From: Bradyrhizobium sp. 149
GTDB lineage: Bacteria > Pseudomonadota > Alphaproteobacteria > Rhizobiales > Xanthobacteraceae
Direction: 5' to 3'
Length of the DNA: 64,000 nt
NCBI RefSeq assembly: GCF_023073915.1
Contig: NZ_JADPKK010000012.1
Span: 62,001-126,000 of the forward strand
How positions within the stretch are numbered: the first letter of the stretch is position 1; each line of letters starts with the position of its first letter. A program made the position numbers and the translations under genes. This document shows, piece after piece, positions 9,590 to 18,009 of this stretch. The notes under the pieces were generated by a model. It did no database searches. It saw only the letters and a list, made by a program, of their open reading frames with translations, and was not told the DNA's origin.

Positions 9590-10883
9590 ATGACCACGAC
9601 CGATCCGACCGAGCGCATCGAACGCGCCGAGATCGAAGACACCAGCCTTCTCGCCTTTTATCGCGACATGAACACGCCCGAGCGGCGAACATTCTGGGCC
9701 TGCGCCGCGGGCTGGGCGCTCGACGGCATGGATTTCATGATCTACCCGCTGGTGATCGGCACCATTATCGCACTGTGGAAGGTCGATGCGGGATCGGCTG
9801 GCCTCGCCGGCACCGTGACGCTGCTGGCCTCCGCCATCGGCGGCTGGCTCGGCGGCTATCTCTCCGACCATATCGGCCGGGTCAGGACGCTCCAGATCAC
9901 CATCATCTGGTTCTCGTTCTTCTCGCTGGTCTGCGCGGTCGTGCAGAATTTCGACCAGCTCCTGATCGCACGCGCGGTGCTGGGCCTCGGCTTCGGCGGC
10001 GAGTGGGCGGCGGGCGCCGTGCTGATGGGAAGCGATCCGGCCGCAATATCGTGGTCGCGCGGTCGGTTCGGTGCAATCGGGCTGGGCGGTGGGCTGGGGC
10101 CTCGCGGTGCTGTCGCAGGCGATCCTGTTCTCGGCTTTGCCGGCGGAGACGGCATGGCGCTGGATGTTCGTGATCGGCGCGCTGCCCGCACTGCTGGTGT
10201 TCTACATCCGCCGCTCCGTCACCGAGCCGGAGATCGCGGCCGAGGCCCGCGCCAGGCAGGCCGCAAGCGGCAATCGTCCGGCGCTCTGGGAGATTTTCGC
10301 GGGCCCGATCCTGAAGACCACGATTCTGGCCTCGCTGATGGCGACGGGCTGCCAAGGCGGCTATTACGCCGTCACCTTCTGGGTGCCGCAGTTTTTGACC
10401 AAGGAGCGGCATCTGTCGATCGTCGGCTCGACCGGCTATCTCTCGACGCTGATCATCGGCTCCTTCATCGGCTATCTCACCGGCGCTTGGCTCGCCGACC
10501 GGATCGGACGGCGCAATCTGTTCCTGATCTTCTCGATCGGCGCCATCGCGATTGTGCTGCTTTACACGCAGCTGCCGCTCACAAACGAAATCCTGTGGGT
10601 GCTCGGCTTCCCGCTCGGCTTTTTCGCCTCGGGCTATTTCTCCGGCGTCGGCGCATTCCTGACCGAACTTTATCCAACGCGACTGCGCGGCTCGGGCCAG
10701 GGCTTTTGCTACAATTTCGGTCGCGGCATCGGCGCGCTGTTTCCGTTCCTCGTCGGCTCGCTCTCGGCGACGACGTCACTCGCGAATGCGATCGCGATGT
10801 TTGCGGTGGTGGCCTACGCGCTGTTCTTCATCGCCGCCTTCGCGCTGCCGGAGACGCGCGGGCGGATATTGCACGCGGACTGA
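9590..10883 (+). pseudogene. MFS transporter interrupted by a frameshift near 10028
   Basis: The first part (from ATG 9590) encodes a normal MFS N-terminal half, ending in LGLGFGGEWAAGAVLMG. At the glycine codon around 10028 the frame is lost. The downstream frame (from 10029) resumes with EAIRPQYRGRAVGSVQSGWAV and continues as a complete C-terminal half to the stop at 10881-10883. Joined, the two parts give about 430 residues with 12 membrane segments, resembling aromatic-acid or sialate-type MFS symporters. The pattern fits loss of two bases from a Gly-Glu junction. It could be a true pseudogene, a sequencing error or, less likely, a programmed shift. In the first frame translation continues as arginine-rich non-homologous sequence to 10894. 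Confidence 0.85.
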
Positions 10884-10900
10884 GGAGGCGGTGAGGAAAC

Positions 10901-11566
10901 TTACCGCCCCACCTGATACGGCCCGCCCTTCTCGAGCGCTCTGGCGTACGCCGGGCGCGCGTGAATGCGCTCCAGGAATGCCATCGCCTTGGGATGGCCG
11001 AGTTCGAGCCCGCCACGCGCCTGGGCTGCTTCGAGCGGAAAGCTCATCTGGATGTCGGCCGCGGTGAACTCGCTGCCGGCGAACCACTCGTTCTTGCCGA
11101 GCTCGCCTTCCCAATAATCCATGTGTTGCTTGATCTGCGGATTGACCAGCGCAGTGAGCGCAGTGTTCGAGACCTTGCGCACCAGCGGGCGGAGCAACGC
11201 CGGCGCGCGTTTCGGCATCAGCGTGAACAGCAGCTTGAGCAGCAGCGGCTGCATCGCCGAGCCTTCCGCGTAGTGCAGCCAATAGGTGAAGCGCAGCCGC
11301 TCGGGTGTGTTCGGCCGCGGGACCAGCCGGCCGTTGCCGTAGGTGGCGATGAGATATTCGATGATCGCGCCTGACTCGGCGATGGTGTTGCCGTTGTCGG
11401 TAATGACAGGCGACTTGCCGAGCGGATGGATGGCACGGAGCTCCTTCGAGGCGCGCATGTCGGGCTGGCGCTGATAGCGCACAATCTCGTAGGGCACGCC
11501 CAGCTCCTCGAGCAGCCACAGCACGCGCTGCGAGCGGGAATTGTTGAGGTGATGAACGGTCAGCAT
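10901..11566 (-). CDS. Glutathione S-transferase family protein
   Basis: A 221-residue protein with a thioredoxin-like GST N-terminal domain (MLTVHHLNNSRSQRVLWLLE, then PLGKSPVITDNG and the glutathione-binding ESGAIIEYL) and an all-helical C-terminal domain ending in FLERIHARPAYARALEKGG. The ESGAI motif and the SRSQR serine fit a soluble cytosolic GST. Substrate unknown. The start is ATG 11564-11566; an upstream extension of the frame is not GST-like. It diverges from the DUF2239 gene across a region with two CCCGGG-centred palindromes. Confidence 0.9.
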   Translation of the reverse strand: MLTVHHLNNSRSQRVLWLLEELGVPYEIVRYQRQPDMRASKELRAIHPLGKSPVITDNGNTIAESGAIIEYLIATYGNGRLVPRPNTPERLRFTYWLHYAEGSAMQPLLLKLLFTLMPKRAPALLRPLVRKVSNTALTALVNPQIKQHMDYWEGELGKNEWFAGSEFTAADIQMSFPLEAAQARGGLELGHPKAMAFLERIHARPAYARALEKGGPYQVGR

Positions 11567-11669
11567 CGCGTGGTCCCCAAGGCTATGCGTGGTGGCTAGG
11601 CGTGGTCGATCGGCCGCGCGTTCGTGCCAGCCCGGGAACACAATGTCGAGCCATCCGGTCGGATATTTT

Positions 11670-11706
11670 CACCCGGGTATATTGACGTGGATAATTTACC
11701 CGGGCA
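11670..11706. promoter_or_regulatory. Pair of CCCGGG-centred palindromes, probable operator
   Basis: CACCCGGGTA (11670-11679) and TACCCGGGCA (11697-11706) are near-identical palindromes 27 bp apart centre to centre. They lie between the divergent GST and DUF2239 genes. A TTGACG (11682-11687) lies between them, with CATTAA or ATTAAA about 17-18 bp further on, so the second site would overlap a promoter core reading toward DUF2239. The regulator is unknown. This is inferred from symmetry and position. Confidence 0.5.
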
Positions 11707-11730
11707 TTAAAGGCGCCAGCGCAACCAATT

Positions 11731-12327
11731 ATGGTAATGATTCCAATGCAGAAGATTTTCACCGCCTTCCAAGGGCAGCGGCGCCTGGTGTCCGGGCCGG
11801 CAGGCGAGGTCGCACTGATCGTCAAGCGAATGGCGGAGCGGCCGGACGAGACCATCATCATCTTCGAGGACGCCACGGGCCGATCGATCGATTTCGATCT
11901 GCGCGGCGGGGATCGCGAGGTGCTGGCGCGGTTGGCGAAGCTGATCCCGCCGCCAGTTGAGGAGACCGCAGCACCGAGCGAGCCGCGCGGCCGTGGTCGG
12001 CCAAGGCTCGGGGTGGTCGCGCGCGAGGTGACGCTGCTGCCGCGGCACTGGGAGTGGCTCAACACCCAGCCCGGCGGCGCTTCGGTCGCGCTGCGGAAAC
12101 TTGTCGAAGAGGCGAGACGCGCGAGCGGCGACAAGGACCGTGAGCGGCAGGCACGCGATGCGGCCTATCACTTCATGTCGACCATGGCCGGCAATCTGCC
12201 GCAGTTCGAGGAAGCATCGCGCGCGCTGTTTGCCGATGACCGGCGGCGTTTCACCGAACTGATCGCAGGTTGGCCCGCTGACATCCGCGACCACATCGTC
12301 AAGCTCGCCTATAGCGACCGCGCTTAG
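11731..12327 (+). CDS. DUF2239 family protein
   Basis: A 198-residue soluble protein of unknown function. Features that look like the DUF2239 family are the N-terminal TAFQGQRRLVSGP segment, the IIIFEDATGRSIDFDLRG stretch and the RPRLGVVAREVTLLPRHWEW motif followed by a QPGGASVALRKLVEEARR helix. The last segment resembles a ribbon-helix-helix or DNA-contacting region, but this is only a resemblance. ATGs at 11731, 11737 and 11746 are all possible starts; MQKIFTAFQG at 11746 looks most natural. It faces a divergent GST gene across paired palindromes. Confidence 0.75.
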   Translation: MVMIPMQKIFTAFQGQRRLVSGPAGEVALIVKRMAERPDETIIIFEDATGRSIDFDLRGGDREVLARLAKLIPPPVEETAAPSEPRGRGRPRLGVVAREVTLLPRHWEWLNTQPGGASVALRKLVEEARRASGDKDRERQARDAAYHFMSTMAGNLPQFEEASRALFADDRRRFTELIAGWPADIRDHIVKLAYSDRA

Positions 12328-12426
12328 GCGCGGCGCATTCTCAAGATATTATGACCATCATTAGACGGTGGACCTGTAGCGCACCCTGCGCCACAATGCC
12401 AAAAAGCGATGTCAGGGAGAACGATT

Positions 12427-13035
12427 TTGACCCGCACAGCCCCGCAGTTCCTGTTCGATTTCGGCAGCCCGAACGCCTATCTCAGTCATCTCGCGATCCC
12501 GGCGATCGAGCAGCGCATCGGCGTCAAGTTTGAATATGTGCCGATCCTGCTCGGCGGCATCTTCAAGTCGACCAACAACAAGTCGCCGGCCGAGACACTT
12601 GCCGGCATCAAGAACAAGCGCGAATTCCACGCTGTCGAGACCGAGCGCTTCATCAAGCGTTACAGCGTCCCGGCCTATGTCATGAATCCGTTCTTCCCCG
12701 TCAACACGCTGAACCTGATGCGCACGGCGATCGCGGCGCAGCTCGAAGGCGTGTTCGAGACCTATGTCGAGGCCGCCTTTCACCACATGTGGCGCGAGCC
12801 GAAGAAGATGGACGATCCTGAAATCGCGGCGAAGGCGCTGGCGTCCTCGGGCCTCGACGCCCAAAAACTGTTCGCCCGCGCGCAAGAGCCCGAAGTGAAG
12901 GGCAGGCTGATCAAGAATACCGAAGAGGCCGTCGCGCGCGGCGCGTTCGGCTCGCCGACCTTCTTCGTCGGCAACGAGATGTTCTTCGGCAAGGAGCAGT
13001 TGCGTGACGTCGAGGAGATGGTGTCGGGGAAGTAG
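12427..13035 (+). CDS. 2-hydroxychromene-2-carboxylate isomerase-like, DsbA-fold protein
   Basis: A 202-residue thioredoxin-fold protein of the NahD/kappa-GST-like family. It opens with FLFDFGSPNAYLSHLAIP, where family members use a Ser in place of redox cysteines, and ends with GAFGSPTFFVGNEMFFGKEQL. NahD isomerises 2-hydroxychromene-2-carboxylate in naphthalene breakdown, but many homologues act as glutathione-linked isomerases of unknown substrate, and no aromatic-degradation genes are nearby. I chose the TTG at 12427 because AGGGAGA (12414-12420) lies at normal distance; the ATG at 12409 lies upstream of that ribosome-binding site. Confidence 0.85.
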   Translation: MTRTAPQFLFDFGSPNAYLSHLAIPAIEQRIGVKFEYVPILLGGIFKSTNNKSPAETLAGIKNKREFHAVETERFIKRYSVPAYVMNPFFPVNTLNLMRTAIAAQLEGVFETYVEAAFHHMWREPKKMDDPEIAAKALASSGLDAQKLFARAQEPEVKGRLIKNTEEAVARGAFGSPTFFVGNEMFFGKEQLRDVEEMVSGK

Positions 13036-13074
13036 CCCCCTCATTCTCCAGCGACAGAATGTGATCGCGGCAGC

Positions 13075-13107
13075 ATTCTGGATTGCTTCGCTTCGCTCGC
13101 AATGACG
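13075..13107. repeat. Dispersed ATTGCTTCGC/CAATGACG repeat, half copy
   Basis: ATTCTGGATTGCTTCGCTTC is followed by GCTCGCAATGACG. Almost the same sequence forms the right arm of the inverted pair at 47400-47486. A widespread Bradyrhizobium-type intergenic repeat as far as I recall. Here only one arm is present, between an isomerase-like gene and a reductase gene. Confidence 0.75.
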
Positions 13108-13181
13108 ACTATAGATAGACCGCCAAGAACAACTGTAAAAACTGCGACAAGCACAACAGCAAGAGCAACAAGGACAATCCC

Positions 13182-14105
13182 ATGCGTATCCTCGTGGTCG
13201 GTGCCGGCGCCATTGGCGGGTATTTTGGTGGCAGGCTGTTGCAGGCTGGCCGGGACGTCACCTTCCTGGTCCGGCCGCGGCGCGCCAGCGAGCTCGCGAG
13301 CGCAGGCCTCGTCATCAAGAGTCCGAATGGCGACGTGACCTTGAAAAATCCACCGACCGTTCAGGCCGACGCGCTCAAGGACAAGTTCGACGTCGTGCTG
13401 CTCAGCTGCAAGGCCTTCGACCTGGACGACGCCATGGAGTCGTTCGCGGCAGCAGTCGGGCCGAACACCGCGATCATTCCCATGCTCAATGGCATGAAGC
13501 ATCTCGACATCCTCGACGGCAAGTTCGGCAAGGAGTGCGTGCTCGGTGGCCTCTGCGCCATCGCCGCGACGCTGAACGAAAAGCGCGAGGTGGTGCAGCT
13601 CCAGCCGATGCAGTCGATCAATTACGGCGAGCGCGACGGCACGCTGTCGGATCGCGTCAAGGCAATCGACGAGGCCTTCAAGAGCGGTATCAATGGTGCG
13701 ACGGCCAGCCAGAACATCATGCAGGACATGTGGGAGAAGTGGGTGTTCCTCTCCTCGCTGGCGGCGTCCACCAGCCTGATGCGCACCTCCGTCGGCAACA
13801 TCCTCGCTGCCCCCGGCGGTAGGGATTTCCTGCTCGGCATGCTGGACGAGACCAGCGCAATCGCCACCGCGTCGGGCTACCCGCCGGGCGGACCGTTCTT
13901 CGAGCGCGTGAAGGGCAACCTCACCACCGAGGGCTCGCCGATGACGGCCTCGATGTTCCGCGACGTCAAGGCGGGCCTGCCGGTCGAAGCCGATCACGTC
14001 ATCGGCGACCTCATCGCGCGCGCCGATGCGGCCAAGGTGCCGGTGCCGAAGCTGCGTATCGCGTACACGCATTTGAAAGCGTATGAGAAGCAGCGGGCGA
14101 GCTGA
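13182..14105 (+). CDS. 2-dehydropantoate 2-reductase family protein
   Basis: A 307-residue NADPH-dependent ketopantoate reductase (PanE/ApbA) family member. The Rossmann motif GAGAIGGYFGGRL is at residues 7-19. LLSCKAFDLDDA contains the conserved Lys of the family, and the C-terminal helical domain includes WEKWVFLSSLAA and EADHVIGDLIARADA. PanE makes pantoate for coenzyme A. Rhizobia usually hold several paralogues, so the true substrate may differ and panE is not assigned. The start ATG at 13182 follows an A-rich stretch (AGGACAA) that can serve as ribosome-binding site. Confidence 0.88.
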   Translation: MRILVVGAGAIGGYFGGRLLQAGRDVTFLVRPRRASELASAGLVIKSPNGDVTLKNPPTVQADALKDKFDVVLLSCKAFDLDDAMESFAAAVGPNTAIIPMLNGMKHLDILDGKFGKECVLGGLCAIAATLNEKREVVQLQPMQSINYGERDGTLSDRVKAIDEAFKSGINGATASQNIMQDMWEKWVFLSSLAASTSLMRTSVGNILAAPGGRDFLLGMLDETSAIATASGYPPGGPFFERVKGNLTTEGSPMTASMFRDVKAGLPVEADHVIGDLIARADAAKVPVPKLRIAYTHLKAYEKQRAS

Positions 14106-14117
14106 CCGCAGCTTGCG

Positions 14118-14711
14118 CTATTTGAAGTACGCGAGGTAGTGCGAGACGGCCGTGATTTCCTCGTCGCTCATGTGGTAGGCGACATCGGCCATCGCAGCGC
14201 CTCCGCCGCCGACGCGCTGGCTGCTCTTGTAGTCGTGCAGCGCCTTGACCAGATATTCCTCGCGCTGTCCGGCGAGCCGCGCGATGGCCTTGGTGCCGGC
14301 AAAGCTCTCGGTATGGCATGAGGCGCAGCGGCGACCGACGGCAACTTGGGCGCCCTTTTTCGACAGCTCCGGATCTCCGTCTTCCGCTGCCTTCGGCGGC
14401 GTCAACGCCGCGAAATAGGCGCCGAGATTGCGGACGTCCTCGTTGGTGATTTCCTCGGCGATGGGCTGCATCTGGTCGTTCTTGCGCGAGCCGGCGCGAA
14501 AAAACACCAGCTGCCACTGGAGGAATTGATCGGGCTGGCCAGCGAGCGAGGGGATGTTCTCGGTCTGCGAGATGCCGTTCTCGCCGTGGCAGCCGGAGCA
14601 GACAGCGGCCTTCTCCTTGATCGCGGCATTGTCGGCGGCGCTTGTCGGGAGAGAACCGAGCGCGAGGAGCGCAACCACGCTGATTGCGTGCGAGATGAAC
14701 TGCCGGCGCAT
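14118..14711 (-). CDS. Diheme cytochrome c (c4-like), periplasmic
   Basis: A 197-residue precursor with a signal peptide (residues 1-26, ending LPTSAA) and two CxxCH heme-binding motifs, CSGCH at 38-42 and CASCH at 129-133, arranged as two cytochrome c domains as in cytochrome c4. Met ligands are plausible in each domain. It follows the PQQ-type dehydrogenase gene on the same strand with a 214-bp gap, so it could accept electrons from that enzyme, but a hairpin and a repeat lie between them. Its own promoter is therefore likely. Confidence 0.92.
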   Translation of the reverse strand: MRRQFISHAISVVALLALGSLPTSAADNAAIKEKAAVCSGCHGENGISQTENIPSLAGQPDQFLQWQLVFFRAGSRKNDQMQPIAEEITNEDVRNLGAYFAALTPPKAAEDGDPELSKKGAQVAVGRRCASCHTESFAGTKAIARLAGQREEYLVKALHDYKSSQRVGGGGAAMADVAYHMSDEEITAVSHYLAYFK

Positions 14712-14737
14712 GATGGGAATTCCGATCTATCGAACTC

Positions 14738-14859
14738 GTCGTTCCGGGGCGTGCGAAGCACGAGCTATGATGCGCAATTGCGCATCTGAGAATCCATAAC
14801 CCTCGTTCGTGGCTATGGGTTCCGACTTGGGCGCAGGCGGGCGCAAGCCCGGAACGACA
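14738..14859. repeat. Composite REP-like element (CGTCGTTCCGGGGCG ... CCCGGAACGAC)
   Basis: Outer inverted arms CGTCGTTCCGGGGC (14738-) and GCCCGGAACGAC (ending 14858-14859) enclose a smaller palindrome, GATGCGCAATTGCGCATC (14769-14786). The same outer motif occurs in 23528-23615 and, shortened, in 46310-46336. It occupies most of the gap between the cytochrome c and dehydrogenase genes. Confidence 0.65.
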
Positions 14860-14882
14860 GCGCGCGAAATTGAAACGAGAAA

Positions 14883-14910
14883 GGCTGCGGTGCCCCTCGG
14901 CACCGCAGCC
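14883..14910 (-). terminator. Hairpin terminator after the PQQ-type dehydrogenase gene
   Basis: A perfect 12-bp stem, GGCTGCGGTGCC (14883-14894) with GGCACCGCAGCC (14899-14910) and loop CCTC. On the minus strand it is followed by a T-rich run (TTTCTCGTTTC). It lies 16 bp past the stop of the gene at 14926-16218. Confidence 0.75.
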
Positions 14911-14925
14911 TCGTGTCATCGTATG

Positions 14926-16218
14926 CTATTTCTTGCTGTAGCTGATGCGGTAAATCGCGCCGGCCCAGTCGTCGGCGACGAGGATCGAGCCGTCCTTGGC
15001 GAGGATGATGTCGTCGGGACGGCCGAGATAGCCCTGGTCGCCCTCGATCCAGCCGGAGGCGAACACCTCCTGCTTGGCGTTCTTGCCGTCGGGCCCGACG
15101 ATCACGCGCATGATGCGGCCGCCCTGGTACTTGTGACGATTCCAGGAGCCGTGCTCGGCGATCAGGATGTTGTTCTTGTACTCAGGCGGAAATTGATCGC
15201 CGGTATAGAACTTCATGCCGAGCGGAGCGACATGCGCGCCGAGGTTCAGCACCGGAGGCGTGAACTCCGAGCATTTGTGGCCCATCGCGAACTTCGTATC
15301 CGGCAGGTCACCCTGGTGGCAGTAGGGATAGCCGAAGTGCTCGCCGATCTTGCTGATCATGTTCAGCTTGTCCGAGGGCAGATCATCGCTGATCCAATCG
15401 CGGGCATTCTCGGTGAACCAGAACTTGCCGGTGCGCGGATCGACGTCGCCGCCGACCGAGTTGCGAACGCCGAGCGCGTAGATTTCCGCATTGCCGGTCT
15501 TGGGATCGACGCGACGGATCTGCGACACGCTGGTCGGGGGAATGCCGATGTTGAAGGGCGGTCCGAACGGAATGTAGAACCAGCCTTCCTTGTCGACCGC
15601 GATGTACTTCCAGCCATGCGCGGCATAGGACGGCATGTCGTCATAGACGACCTTGCCCTCGCCGAGATTGTCGAGCTTGCTTTCGACATCGTCGTACCGG
15701 ATCAGCTTGTCGACCGCGATGACGTAGAGCGCACCGTCTTTTACGGCGAGACCCGTGGGCATGTTGAGGCCCTTCAGGATGGTCTTGACCTCCTTCTTGC
15801 CGTTGTTGTCCTTGATGGCATAGACGTTGCCGAGACCGAACGAGCCGACGAACAGCGTGCCCTTTTCACCCCAGGCCATCTGCCGCGCGGCCAGCACACC
15901 GGACGCGTAGACCTCCATCTTGAAGCCCGGTGGCAGCTTGACCTTCTTGACGATGTTGGCGAGCTCGGCGTCCGACGCGCCGGTCGGCGGACCCGACGGC
16001 GGCGCCAGCCCCTTCTGCGCCTCGGTCTCGTCGCCTAGGAACCAGTCGTCCGGCGGATGGGTCCAGAATTCCTTGGTGCCGGATTCGTATTTCTTCAACG
16101 GCTTGTTCTTGTCCTGCTGCTGTGCGTGACCGACGCTTGTCCCCGTGAGAAGGGCAACCGCTGCAAGCGCCAGGGCGGATTGAAAGACGGATTGAAAGAC
16201 GGTTCGATGGAATTTCAT
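14926..16218 (-). CDS. PQQ-dependent sugar dehydrogenase / sorbosone dehydrogenase-like protein
   Basis: A 430-residue precursor with a Sec signal peptide (SALALAAVALLTGTSVGHAQ) and a six-bladed beta-propeller of the soluble glucose/sorbosone dehydrogenase type. Family-like stretches are MEVYASGVLAARQMAWGEKG, IAEHGSWNRHKYQGGRIMRV and the final GYLGRPDDIILAKDGSILVADDWAGAIYRI. It would oxidise a sugar or alcohol in the periplasm with PQQ as cofactor and pass electrons to a cytochrome c; a diheme cytochrome c gene lies next on the same strand. No CxxCH motif is present. The substrate cannot be told from sequence. Start ATG at 16218. Confidence 0.88.
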   Translation of the reverse strand: MKFHRTVFQSVFQSALALAAVALLTGTSVGHAQQQDKNKPLKKYESGTKEFWTHPPDDWFLGDETEAQKGLAPPSGPPTGASDAELANIVKKVKLPPGFKMEVYASGVLAARQMAWGEKGTLFVGSFGLGNVYAIKDNNGKKEVKTILKGLNMPTGLAVKDGALYVIAVDKLIRYDDVESKLDNLGEGKVVYDDMPSYAAHGWKYIAVDKEGWFYIPFGPPFNIGIPPTSVSQIRRVDPKTGNAEIYALGVRNSVGGDVDPRTGKFWFTENARDWISDDLPSDKLNMISKIGEHFGYPYCHQGDLPDTKFAMGHKCSEFTPPVLNLGAHVAPLGMKFYTGDQFPPEYKNNILIAEHGSWNRHKYQGGRIMRVIVGPDGKNAKQEVFASGWIEGDQGYLGRPDDIILAKDGSILVADDWAGAIYRISYSKK

Positions 16219-16597
16219 CGCGTCACTCCCCTAAGGCAGCCATCAGGGCTGCACCTTTATTTTGTTTTGCTAGTCGAGAGGCGAAGTTTGGGTCTGTCGA
16301 GAGGCAGACGCAAAAAGGTTAGCACATCTGCGAGGGCTGAGAAGCGCGCCGCGTGCGCTGCAGTTGCGCGCAAAAAAAATTGAGACGGAATGTCAACGAA
16401 GGCAAACGCCGCGACGACAACGCTCTCGCTGCAGCGCGGAATCAAACGCGCGCTTGGCCAATTTTCAGGCAGCAGGGGGGGGCGGGAACAAAAAACGCGA
16501 AAACAACCCCATGCACAGTAGAAGCGCGCAGTCCGTTTTGCTCCCGGGCATTCCGGGTACACAATTGAGGCATCGAGCAAATTAGCAAAGGCGGCGA
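16219..16597. other. 379-bp intergenic region with a dispersed 23-bp element
   Basis: Holds the promoter side of the PQQ-type dehydrogenase and a G-run (GGGGGGGG near 16476-16483). The 23-bp repeat is at 16499-16521. Short open frames here lack coding character. I see no RNA gene that I can name. Confidence 0.5.
16499..16521 (+). repeat. 23-bp dispersed element, copy 1
   Basis: Begins GAAAACAACCCCATGCACAG and ends TAG. An identical 23-bp copy, in the same orientation, is at 52241-52263 between parS sites. The flanks of the two copies are unrelated. Function unknown. Confidence 0.8.
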
Positions 16598-17584
16598 TTA
16601 CGGGGCGAGGGGATAGGGACCATCGCCAAACACCGTGTCATGATAGCCTTTCGACCCGACCTCACGCGCCAGCGTGCTGCGAAAATCGCGGCCATCGCGA
16701 AGGCAATTCAGGACGTGCGCGAAGTCGAATTCGGTCCGCCAGCCCAGCTCGCGCCGCGCGCGCTCGTTGACATAGACACGGTCGATCGCCGGGAATAGGC
16801 GCCAGCCGCGCGCCGCATAGAGCTCCGCACAATCCGGATAGAGCTTGCGCACCACTCTGGCCGCGTCGCGCGCCAGTGCCGCGAGATGGCGCGGCTCGAA
16901 CGGGCTTGTCGCCGATACGATGTAGCGGGCAAACCCGATCTTCGGCGCACGCTCGGCGGCGAGCAGATGGGCGCTCACTGCGTCCGCGATATCGAGCCGG
17001 CGATAGAGCAACTCGTTGGCCTGTGCGTTCTCCGACGCGTAAGCCGACCGCATCGCCGGATCGTCATCCTCCTCCGGGAAGAAGCGCGAGGTCCTCAAGA
17101 CCACGACAGGCAGGCCGTGCTCGCGACAGAACAGCTCGCATAGAGTCTCAGCCATCAGCTTGGTCGTGCCGTAGACGTTCTTCGGGATCGCCGGCAAGTC
17201 TTCGGTGACCCACACCGCGGTCTGTCCCGTCTCGGAGCGGAGCTGCGAGCCGAACGCGCTGGTGGTGCTGGTGAAGACAAAGCTGCGCACGCCGGCGGTC
17301 ACCGCCGCCTCGAGCAGGTTGAGCGTGCCGGTGACGTTGGTGTCGATGAATTCTCGCTTGCTGTGGGTCGCCACATGCGGCTTGTGCAGCGTCGCGGTGT
17401 GGATCACCGCGGTGACACCGTCCATCTGGCGCCGCACGAAGTCGGGATCGACGATCGAGCCGACGGCATTGGTGAAGGGCGATGTCTTCAGATCGATCCC
17501 ACGCACAGGCGATCCGCGCCCGCGGAGCGTGCGGAGAAGGGCCTCCCCGAGATGGCCCGCGCTGCCGGTGACCAGGATTGTCAT
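16598..17584 (-). CDS. NAD(P)-dependent epimerase/dehydratase family protein (extended SDR)
   Basis: A 328-residue short-chain dehydrogenase of the extended type. MTILVTGSAGHLGEALLRTL holds the GxxGxxG cofactor-binding motif. The catalytic Ser/Thr lies in FVFTSTTSAFGS and the YxxxK pair in VYGTTKLMAE. Such enzymes modify nucleotide sugars or related substrates; no sugar-biosynthesis cluster lies nearby. The ATG at 17582-17584 is chosen because the Rossmann strand starts directly after it; the frame is open a further 13 codons upstream. The tRNA-Gly gene is 76 bp upstream, on the same strand. Confidence 0.88.
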   Translation of the reverse strand: MTILVTGSAGHLGEALLRTLRGRGSPVRGIDLKTSPFTNAVGSIVDPDFVRRQMDGVTAVIHTATLHKPHVATHSKREFIDTNVTGTLNLLEAAVTAGVRSFVFTSTTSAFGSQLRSETGQTAVWVTEDLPAIPKNVYGTTKLMAETLCELFCREHGLPVVVLRTSRFFPEEDDDPAMRSAYASENAQANELLYRRLDIADAVSAHLLAAERAPKIGFARYIVSATSPFEPRHLAALARDAARVVRKLYPDCAELYAARGWRLFPAIDRVYVNERARRELGWRTEFDFAHVLNCLRDGRDFRSTLAREVGSKGYHDTVFGDGPYPLAP

Positions 17585-17660
17585 TCGAGACCCAATGCAG
17601 CCGCCGGCGGCGTGGGAAACCACGTACCCGTCCGGCTCGGCTGGATGCTCTGGGAAAAAT

Positions 17661-17735
<75 letters not shown>

Positions 17736-18009
17736 ATCCTGTGTCGGTCGCATGACTGCGCCGGCAACGGCTGTCGTATGCCAAAAGCGGGCGCCGAATG
17801 CAACAGCTACCGGCGGCATAGATTCGCATCTTCCGGCCCAAATGGACCCCAACCGGGGTAAATTGGCCAAAAATGCCCTGGAACCACCGAATCGGCACGC
17901 ACGGATTGAAATTCGGCCGTCCCGGCCCAATTTAGGGCCAACAGCGAAGCATATGAATTGGCGACGTGCTAAAGACCCGCCAATTCCAGACATCAGACGA
18001 GGGGATCCC

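Noticed and set aside
13044..13181. Possible CRISPR-like or tandem A/C-rich repeat before the reductase gene
   Set aside because: The AACAACAAGGAC-like sequence shows no regular spacing or repeated units. It is just a low-complexity leader.
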